A stretch of DNA of 15,920 nucleotides from Tieghemiomyces parasiticus (lineage: Eukaryota; Kickxellomycota; Dimargaritomycetes; Dimargaritales; Dimargaritaceae). The notes under the pieces are model-generated. The model made no database searches. It saw nothing but the letters and a program-made list of their open reading frames with translations, and was not told the origin of the DNA. The position numbers were made by a program, and so were the translations under genes. Below are positions 9,668-15,920 of this stretch, piece by piece. Position 1 is the stretch's first letter, and each line of letters starts with the position of its first letter. The stretch lies in the NCBI GenBank assembly GCA_027575765.1, contig JANBPT010001041.1:1-15920 (forward strand), given 5' to 3'.

Positions 9668-12538
9668 ATGGACGCTTCGGTCGTATCACTTAAACGCTTC
9701 CGACTCGCCGGCCCTTTCAACCCCGCCTATCCCGCCTCCACCCTGATAAGGCCCACCGCAGAGCCGCCTCACTCCCCGTCCACCATGCTTTCTTCCCAGT
9801 CCGGCTCGGCACCGCGGCCCGCCTTCACCAGCGGAATCCAGCTCAGCCGTCCGGCCGAGGCAGGTAAACACAACGTTCCTACTCCGGTCTCCACTCCTAC
9901 CGCAGCTGGTACAGCCCTTGATCTTAACCTGTTGTCCGTCGCGAGTCTGCGCGACAATGAGGCCATTGCGGAGCAGGCCCTGGTCCATTTCAACAATGAT
10001 CAGCTCGCCCGTTTGAGCCGGGTCCTTCTCCGTCTAGCTGGTGCCCGCGGGCTGCCCGTACACCGGACACCCAGTACCGATTCGACCGCTGCCCACAGTC
10101 CCGCCGGCGCCCTTACCCCGAAGCACGGTTTCCAACTGTCCGTCTCCAGCGATGTGGCCCAAAATTTCACCCAGCTCCACCTACAGGCCCCGCGCTACAC
10201 CTCTGTCGGGTCGGATGAAACGATCCACGATGCCCGCACCCCATTGGAGCCCAGCTCGGCTGCCCTCGGGACCCTCACGGCCCAGCCCCTTGACCAGCCG
10301 CCCCGTGACCGGCGCGGTTCGGTACACGACACCTCGGGCAGCAGTACCCCAACGGGTCAGAAGCGCAAGGCCACCGACCTCGGCGATGAATCCACCGCGG
10401 TACTGGGTAGCCAGGCCTTCGCTCAGATGCTTTCCCAGTCTTCCACCAGTCGCACTCCCACTGGATCCCCGGCTGCCGCACTCGTGCCCGTTACCGACCT
10501 CGCCCCAGTCAAGGAGGAAGACGATAACGATGAAGACGACCTAGAGGATGGCGACCTCGACGACGAGGAGGGTGCCGGTACCGATCTCAGTTCCGACACG
10601 GACGAGACCGGCCCCACGAATCCCACCGCCATCACGACAGCCGCCGCCTCGACAAAGGCTCCTGACACCAAACCCGGCCCGCCGCGGATCATCGAGACGA
10701 CCATCGACGGCGTACAGTGGATTCAATTTTATTACACGACCAAGGGCGTGACCACCGAATTCAACATCCGGATCGATATTGAGTCGGTCAACCTGGACGA
10801 ACTCTCGGTGGAGTTCCGCCGCCAGACCGCGATTTACCCGCGCGCTTACGTGCCTCAGTCACAGTATCAGGGCAACCGCTGGGCGTACGAGACGGAGTGC
10901 AACCGTTTGTCGTGGGCACTGGCCCATCTCAACCCGCTACTCAGTACAGAAAAACGGGGCGTCTTGCAGCGCGCCGTGGACAGCTACCGCAATCGCAACC
11001 CAAGCCTGCGTAGCCGTCGTGTCATGCGCCAGGAAAAGCTCAAGAACGGGACTCTGCGCAAGCGGTCGTCGAGTAAGGACGCCTACGCCCACAGCCAGAC
11101 CATGGCAGGCCTGATGGGTCCCTCCGGCATGCGCGGCTACTTTGGCAACCCAATGGGTGCGGGGTCTCTTATGCTGTCCTCCCCGCTCAACCCGTCGGCC
11201 CACAACCACCCTGGGTACCACCTGCCCGAGACAGCGAACCGGTTCAACCGTAAAAAGTCCGCTTCCGTCTCGGTAGGCTCGTCCAACTCCTTCGGCGGCC
11301 CCGGCCCGCTCACCATCCACACCGGGCCGGACGGGTCCGTCCCACAGCACCCCTACGGAGCAGCCTTCGGCCAGCACCGCCGCGCCGGCTCGATCGCCCA
11401 GGGGTTCCCCGTGCCAGGCAGCGCCGGCTTCCAGCTCAACTTTGGCAATGGGGCCCATAGCCAGGCGATGTGTCAACCCTACAGTCCAGCCCTGATGACG
11501 CCCGGTATCGTGGCTGGGATGGCTGGCCCCATGAACTCGCCCTCCGCACATTTTTACTCCCAGAGCAGCGCCACCCCGGCCACCACCCGACCCTTCCTAC
11601 CCTTCGCCGAACCGACAACGCCGTCGACCGTACCCCTGACCCGCGTCAGCTCCCACGACGCACATTTCAGCGCTAACGCCGATAGCGCGCCGCCATCGTC
11701 GCGCCGCCGCGCCACCATGGTCGAGTCCGAACTACACCGGACCCAGCGCTTCCCTGTGGAGTTCGCCGGTGCGCCCTCGCCGGGCTTCCAATTCAACAGC
11801 GCCCCCAACGGTGTTCCGAGCCGTCTCTCCGAGGCCACCCGCATGCGGGCCAATAGTATGAGCGTATTGCCCTCCCTGGCCGAGGACGTAGGTACCCCGC
11901 TCACTCCGCACTTCCCCAACACGTTTGCCTCAGGACCATCCAACCCGGCAACCCCTACCCAGCAGGCACAGCACCTCCAGGTTCCCGTGACTATTAATGG
12001 CCAGGCCCAGTTCTTGCCACTGCGCGTGGATATTGCCTCCGTCCCGGCGGCGGTACTCACGACAGACTTGCGGGCTCGCAACGCCCTCTTCGCCCTCGAT
12101 ACCCAGGATAGCGAGCAACTCCTTCTAAACGAGATTAGTGTGCGGCTGGTCGTCCTCAACTGTGAATTGGACAACCAGCGCGATCTCCTGGAGCAGTGTG
12201 CACAGGTGGTCCGGAATCACTTGGCGGCCAGCTCACCCGGTTTCTCGCTTTTCTCCGGTTCTTGCCCTCCCCTCCAAACATCAGTGAGTGCCAGTGCCGC
12301 GGAGACCAGCAGCGGCGTGGGGTTGAACTCTTCTGTTCTCGCTCAGTACAATGAACTGGCGGCGCCGACCACCAGCGTGGCGGAAGACTTTACCTCCCAG
12401 GCCTTCTGCGACATCCTTCTCCAACAGCAGCAGCTGAACGTCGAGAGCCAGGGAACGGCCAGTTTCTCCAACGCAGACGGGTCTGCGAACGGCATGGATC
12501 TGTCCGCCTACATGCAAAACTTTCAGCAGCAGCAGTAA
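9668..12538 (+). CDS. DUF8032-domain protein, probably nuclear, function unknown
   Basis: A single uninterrupted frame of 956 codons ends at TAA 12536-12538. Residues about 341-445 match the fungal DUF8032 family as I know it: IDGVQW at 346-351, then a YYTTKG-type turn, a YPRAYVP block, the NRWAYETECN core and a closing RAVDSYRNR. A basic stretch follows (about 448-471, with RKR). The rest is Ser/Pro/Thr-rich and probably disordered. It includes a short basic KRK (232-234), an acidic run (about 282-315), a predicted helical N-terminal segment (about 85-130), a second ordered-looking segment (about 772-855) and a Gln-rich end (QQQQ before the stop). I infer a nuclear regulator; no biochemical role is known to me. 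Start: TAG at 9527-9529 closes the frame upstream and 9668 is the first in-frame ATG. ATG 9785 (residue 40) has a better context (CCACCATG) and may be the true start, giving 917 residues. A 42-base GT...AG stretch (9864-9905) preserves frame but lacks a branch point and is read as coding. Confidence 0.9.
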   Translation: MDASVVSLKRFRLAGPFNPAYPASTLIRPTAEPPHSPSTMLSSQSGSAPRPAFTSGIQLSRPAEAGKHNVPTPVSTPTAAGTALDLNLLSVASLRDNEAIAEQALVHFNNDQLARLSRVLLRLAGARGLPVHRTPSTDSTAAHSPAGALTPKHGFQLSVSSDVAQNFTQLHLQAPRYTSVGSDETIHDARTPLEPSSAALGTLTAQPLDQPPRDRRGSVHDTSGSSTPTGQKRKATDLGDESTAVLGSQAFAQMLSQSSTSRTPTGSPAAALVPVTDLAPVKEEDDNDEDDLEDGDLDDEEGAGTDLSSDTDETGPTNPTAITTAAASTKAPDTKPGPPRIIETTIDGVQWIQFYYTTKGVTTEFNIRIDIESVNLDELSVEFRRQTAIYPRAYVPQSQYQGNRWAYETECNRLSWALAHLNPLLSTEKRGVLQRAVDSYRNRNPSLRSRRVMRQEKLKNGTLRKRSSSKDAYAHSQTMAGLMGPSGMRGYFGNPMGAGSLMLSSPLNPSAHNHPGYHLPETANRFNRKKSASVSVGSSNSFGGPGPLTIHTGPDGSVPQHPYGAAFGQHRRAGSIAQGFPVPGSAGFQLNFGNGAHSQAMCQPYSPALMTPGIVAGMAGPMNSPSAHFYSQSSATPATTRPFLPFAEPTTPSTVPLTRVSSHDAHFSANADSAPPSSRRRATMVESELHRTQRFPVEFAGAPSPGFQFNSAPNGVPSRLSEATRMRANSMSVLPSLAEDVGTPLTPHFPNTFASGPSNPATPTQQAQHLQVPVTINGQAQFLPLRVDIASVPAAVLTTDLRARNALFALDTQDSEQLLLNEISVRLVVLNCELDNQRDLLEQCAQVVRNHLAASSPGFSLFSGSCPPLQTSVSASAAETSSGVGLNSSVLAQYNELAAPTTSVAEDFTSQAFCDILLQQQQLNVESQGTASFSNADGSANGMDLSAYMQNFQQQQ

Positions 12539-12590
12539 AGCCGTATGATGTGAGTTGTGATAGGGCGAACGCCGGACCTGTGACCGAGTC

Positions 12591-12629
12591 TCTCTTTTGT
12601 GTACACTTATTTGTTTTTTATATTACTTT
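12591..12629 (+). terminator. Candidate 3' end / polyadenylation region of the DUF8032 gene
   Basis: A T-rich tract including TTTTTTATATTA (12614-12625) begins about 50 bases after the stop codon, resembling the T-rich and TATA-like efficiency elements of fungal 3' ends. No exact AATAAA was seen, so the cleavage site cannot be fixed. Confidence 0.35.
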
Positions 12630-13657
12630 GGCCTCAATGGTCCTCCTCTTTCCTCACGCGTAACACGCCCCGGCCCTCTGTACCAGGCAATGCCCGCGCC
12701 CACTGCGTGCTTCTTGATTTAGCCTCCCTTTTTCATTTCTAAGTTTCTATCCCCCTCCTAAAAACTAGCCGAAGTGTGCATCATTAATTTTTTACCCAAA
12801 CTTTAGTTCCCTCTTCGGCTCGACCCTCAATCCGCTTCTATTGTACCTTGACTTGTTTTTGATGTTTCTGACTTGCGTTACTCAGTTTATCTATTTGCCG
12901 CCCTCCCGCTGCTCGCGCCATATTAGGTTTGGCCGAATGTCTTTTCTGTCACCCATCCACTCCATCCTCTGGATGCAACCCCTCCCCCGTAGTTCTGTAC
13001 CATTAGAAACCCACGACTGTGATTGAACTTGACCAACTTTTGATAATATTTTCCGGCCGGTACGGCCACGGGTTTACTCACATGTTAAGGTTGACCCGTC
13101 AATAGTGGGGGATCGGTGCAACAGTTGCATAAGGTTTAGGAATGCATTAGGCGTGTTGCTCGATCCCAGAAGGCCATCAGGTCAAAGCTGATACATATAC
13201 GCTACGTTTCCACTCAATGGGTGCCATGGAAACCAACCAGGCAGCTCGACGGGAGGCGAGAGGGCCACGGCTCATGACACTTAGACACAGCCTACCAGCC
13301 AGAGAGGTAGGGTGGAAGGCCATGGTCCTCCCCCTTTTGCAGATGTCCTGCCGAATTGAGAATAGAAGGCTGTACTCTACGCCTCTCCCGGGTGAATGAT
13401 GAAGTCTAGTGGCAGGAGTGGGCCCCCTCCTATCTCAGATACTTGGAACCTGCCTGGCCTCTAATCCATGGTATACTACACCCCTTGAACTCACAGCGCA
13501 TTGCCTTAGTCCGAGGGATTCCGTAAGGCCCGTCTGTCGCGAACCCCTGTCTACCCAGGGCCTCATTGGTACATTCCCTCAACTATAAGCCTTGAACATT
13601 TTTCGGCTACCCATATCCGGGAGGTCGCGTCTTGGGTACATCTTGTCCATTAGAGTT

Positions 13658-13667
13658 CCCCCCCCCC
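13658..13667. repeat. Ten-C run upstream of the Spt20 gene
   Basis: Uninterrupted C from 13658 to 13667, about 325 bases before the Spt20 start codon, at the left end of its pyrimidine-rich leader. Confidence 0.9.
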
Positions 13668-13796
13668 GCGTTCCCATGCCTTAACACCGTCAACCACCCT
13701 CCTTGTCTTTCAACCGTTATCTGTCGCATTTGCCACCGGTATTGGAAAGACAGGGACCTGCCTACACCTCTCCGCTAGCTTGGTGTGCTCACCCAC

Positions 13797-13808
13797 ATGC
13801 AACCCTAG
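13797..13808 (+). other. Possible minimal upstream reading frame before Spt20
   Basis: ATG CAA CCC TAG reads as a three-residue peptide and stops 183 bases before the Spt20 start codon. It matters only if the mRNA begins upstream of 13797. Confidence 0.25.
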
Positions 13809-13991
13809 CGCGAATTTCACGGTCGTCGATTTTGTGCCACTTTTTCCGCCCCCCTCTTCCATTAGAGCTTTCGTTACTTTGGCGTATTTTGCTTGCCTTT
13901 ACAAACGACCCCCGTCCTCTGATTCCGCTCCGTATTCCAAGTTCCCGACCTCTCCTCACCTACTGGCCTGCGCCATCCACGTCCTGACCCG

Positions 13992-15920
13992 ATGAGCGCT
14001 CAGGCCGTCCTACCGGCCGCCATTATGGAGTCCGTGGCCCGGCCGCCCTCCTCGCCAGACACTGCGCGGGGACCAGGGCCTATTGCCCTGCTGCGCCGGT
14101 ATCGGGCTGAGCCGCCGTCAATTATCCTACACCTTCACCCGACCCACTTCCGATTCGAGCAGCAGGACGGCGTGTTCCTGTTCAGTTCGCCCATGCGTTT
14201 CTTTCTCGACTTTATCCGCGATGGCGTGATCCCCGCCGATTTAGTCGACGTTTTTGGCGAGGCCCAGCTTCGCTTCTACGAGGGCTGCCTCATCGTCGAG
14301 CTGCGCGACCACCGCCCTGTCGACCATTGGGGACGTAAACCACCCCTGTCTATGGATGACCCGTTGGCCACCCCGGCTCTGGTGCTAGACGAAGGGCAAT
14401 CGGCCGAAGTGTCCGCCGTGGATACCTCTACCCGGTCGAGCCGGGCCGTTACGCCGACCACCGCTACCGCCCTGTCGGGACCAGGAAAGCCCGCCGCCGT
14501 CCTACACCCGCGGGTGGTACGTAAACTGCTCCGGCCCGGCCCCGAGACGGCGTGGGCCGATCTCTGTCATTTAGCACGGGATCAGTCTCTGACTGAGGAG
14601 GAGGCTTTGGAATTGGAGGCCAGCCTCTTACTCGAAACCGAAGAGCCACTGTGTTTGGACCCGACCTTCCAAGTGGCACGGGTCAGCAACGCCATCGCCT
14701 ATGTCACCCAACCCGGCGGAGCGGACGGGCACCTCAAGCGCCGGCGGGGTCATGGGGCTGCATCGGAGACCGAGGAAGCAGCGCGGCGCGAGACCCTGGC
14801 CCTGCTCATGACCATGGACGAGCGCCATGGCCGCGATTTCCAACCGAGCTTCAATCGGTTGCTCTTCATTCAGGAGTGGCGTAAACTGCAGCTGGCGCGG
14901 CGCGCCCAACCTCTCGACCCGACGGGCATCCTGCCCACCGAATCGACTGCGCTCGTGCCGCCCGGTTCAAGCAAGAAGTTAAAATCCAAGAAAGCCCGCC
15001 TCGAGGCCGACGGTCCGGCCCTCATTGACAGCCGTACTGCCGTTTACCAGCCGGTCCGCACCCTGCGGTTCGAACAGACGGCGGCCGGCCACAAGCGCTA
15101 CACCGTGTTGCACGTCTTCCAGAAACCCGAAACGGCTGGCGCTGGTGGGGACTACAAACTGGTCTTGCGCACCGGATCGGTCCCCGATACCAGTATCGAT
15201 GGTACCACGCAGGACTTTGAACTCCCCAACCGTGCCGTCCTAGATACGTACCTCGAAGACTTTAAGCTCAACTACGAGATGCAGCACAAACTCGTGTCCG
15301 ATAGCCAAGACCAGCCGGCCGAACCTGACGCGCCGCCACCACCACCGTCGTCGTCGGAGCCCCCAGCCCCTGGGAGCGGTACGGAAGCCACGGGACCTGC
15401 CGCCGCCATTGCTAGTGCGGCAACTGCTACAACGGGTGGTTTCAATAAGCTGGCCGCATCTGCTTCGTTAGTCTTGCCCCCGCAGGGCCTTGCGCAGGCC
15501 ATCAAGTCAGCTTCGGCCACCCCGCAGAATATGGCCCGGGGCGTCGGTACCGGGGGTGTCTCGGCCTTGGCGACAGCCCTGGGGGCTGCCGCCGCCAACA
15601 TGGGTGCCAAAGCCGGGATCACGTCGCCCAAAAAATCCAAAAAGGGCAAAAAGACGACGCCAGCCTCGGGCCTCACATCGCCGGTTGTTGCCAACCGTAC
15701 GTTGGGTGCCAATACGACGACGGCCGCCGCCGCCGCTGCTGCTGCCCCCGTCACTGGCAATTCCTCCGTGGCCGAGGCCAAGACGCCTGTAAAGGGTAAG
15801 AGCAAGGGCAAAGGTTCTAAAAAAGGCACCAAGGCAGCGAAGGGCGCCGCAGCTGGTACAGCCGAGCCGCCCTCCGAACACACCGACCAGGGTACCTCGC
15901 TCACCTCGAGTCGTGCTGCC
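13992..15920 (+). CDS. SPT20: Spt20-like subunit of the SAGA complex (3' end cut by window)
   Basis: ATG at 13992 opens a frame of 643 codons that runs off the window without a stop. The N-terminal block is typical of the Spt20 family: PPSIILHLHPTHFRFEQQDG at 41-60, the SPMRFFLDFIRD segment (66-77), a VIPADL step and FYEGCLIVELRDHR (95-108). A second family block spans about 170-240, with VLHP (170-173), an acidic EEALELEASLL helix and EEPLCLDPTFQVARVSNAI. FNRLLFIQEWRK (287-298) and a third block (about 352-435, from YQPVRTLRF to the YLEDFKLNYE segment) also fit fungal Spt20. In yeast and animals Spt20 is a structural subunit of the SAGA histone acetyltransferase co-activator in the nucleus; that role is transferred by homology. 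After residue 440 the protein is low complexity: a Pro/Ser run, eight Ala at 578-585, and Lys-rich clusters at 545-557 and 597-620. An in-frame TGA at 13920-13922 with no ATG after it fixes 13992 as the earliest start; ATG 14025 (Met12) is an alternative. Confidence 0.9.
   Translation, partial: MSAQAVLPAAIMESVARPPSSPDTARGPGPIALLRRYRAEPPSIILHLHPTHFRFEQQDGVFLFSSPMRFFLDFIRDGVIPADLVDVFGEAQLRFYEGCLIVELRDHRPVDHWGRKPPLSMDDPLATPALVLDEGQSAEVSAVDTSTRSSRAVTPTTATALSGPGKPAAVLHPRVVRKLLRPGPETAWADLCHLARDQSLTEEEALELEASLLLETEEPLCLDPTFQVARVSNAIAYVTQPGGADGHLKRRRGHGAASETEEAARRETLALLMTMDERHGRDFQPSFNRLLFIQEWRKLQLARRAQPLDPTGILPTESTALVPPGSSKKLKSKKARLEADGPALIDSRTAVYQPVRTLRFEQTAAGHKRYTVLHVFQKPETAGAGGDYKLVLRTGSVPDTSIDGTTQDFELPNRAVLDTYLEDFKLNYEMQHKLVSDSQDQPAEPDAPPPPPSSSEPPAPGSGTEATGPAAAIASAATATTGGFNKLAASASLVLPPQGLAQAIKSASATPQNMARGVGTGGVSALATALGAAAANMGAKAGITSPKKSKKGKKTTPASGLTSPVVANRTLGANTTTAAAAAAAAPVTGNSSVAEAKTPVKGKSKGKGSKKGTKAAKGAAAGTAEPPSEHTDQGTSLTSSRAA

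Larger units (their letters stand above)
12539..13991. other. Intergenic region between the DUF8032 and Spt20 genes
   Basis: No gene is supported here. The first 100 bases are T-rich and look like a 3' UTR. An 8-bp inverted repeat (12767-12774 with 12813-12820) flanks a T-rich loop of 38 bases. From about 13030 to 13650 the sequence resembles the mixed-composition DNA of the left half of the window. From 13658 a ten-C run opens a pyrimidine-rich stretch that continues to the Spt20 start codon and is the likely promoter/leader of that gene. Confidence 0.6.
13658..13991 (+). promoter_or_regulatory. Pyrimidine-rich promoter/leader of the Spt20 gene
   Basis: The + strand is rich in C and T up to the ATG at 13992, mirroring the leader of the upstream gene. 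Between 13800 and 13991 there is no ATG, so a transcript starting after 13800 would have 13992 as its first AUG. A transcript starting earlier would include a three-codon upstream frame at 13797-13808. No clear TATA box was seen. Confidence 0.45.

Noticed and set aside
9864..9905. 42-base GT...AG interval inside the DUF8032 coding region
   Set aside because: It is very short, lacks a convincing branch point, has no in-frame stop and preserves frame, so it is best read as coding sequence.
10937..11551. 204-codon antisense frame within the DUF8032 gene
   Set aside because: The opposite strand carries a clearly conserved protein; high third-position GC leaves few antisense stops.
11554..12174. 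206-codon antisense frame within the DUF8032 gene
   Set aside because: Also a shadow of the GC-rich coding strand, with no recognisable family.
13780..13995. 71-codon frame whose stop overlaps the Spt20 ATG
   Set aside because: It begins at TTG and shows no similarity to any protein. The overlap is a coincidence in leader sequence, and translational coupling is not expected in a fungal nuclear gene.
15272..15904. 210-codon antisense frame over the Spt20 tail
   Set aside because: Its Ala- and Val-rich sequence mirrors the low-complexity tail on the + strand, whose frame is continuous with the conserved Spt20 blocks.

Overview
The window looks like nuclear DNA of an early-diverging, GC-rich filamentous fungus. 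Both recognisable genes belong to fungal protein families: a DUF8032 protein and an Spt20-like SAGA subunit. Both are long intronless reading frames with GC-rich third codon positions and long Ser/Pro/Thr/Ala/Gln-rich linkers, and both lie on the + strand behind pyrimidine-rich, promoter-like leaders. The overall style recalls Zoopagomycota/Kickxellomycotina (for example Dimargaritales), but that placement is an impression, not a result. Nothing bacterial, viral or mobile was recognised.

Layout. Positions 1 to about 7,840 form a gene-poor block of intermediate GC. I can support no gene, tRNA, rRNA or transposon in it: reading frames are short, overlap on both strands and resemble no family I know. 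It does hold structured DNA: a 13-bp inverted repeat at the left edge, a GC-rich cluster of short direct and inverted repeats, a CA microsatellite, a canonical G-quadruplex motif, a G/C-only hairpin, an AT-rich island, and many long poly(G)/poly(C) runs. From about 7,840 to 9,667 the + strand becomes strongly pyrimidine-rich. It carries two TATA-like boxes and good splice signals, and is best read as the promoter and long, possibly spliced, 5' leader of the first gene.

Gene 1 (9,668-12,538) encodes a 956-residue, mostly disordered, probably nuclear protein with one well-conserved DUF8032 core. A T-rich 3' flank and a 1.45-kb intergenic region (12,539-13,991) follow; its last 300 bases are again pyrimidine-rich. 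Gene 2 (13,992 to beyond 15,920) encodes an Spt20 homologue, a subunit of the SAGA transcription co-activator. It is cut by the window edge after 643 codons, and its visible C-terminal part is an Ala/Lys-rich tail like those of DNA-binding proteins.

The two genes are independent tandem units, not an operon. Both may act in the nucleus: Spt20 in chromatin-linked transcription, and the DUF8032 protein in an unknown role suggested only by its acidic, basic and Gln-rich composition. The least explained parts are the roughly 8-kb gene desert with its G/C homopolymer excess and the long, AUG-poor leader of the DUF8032 gene.
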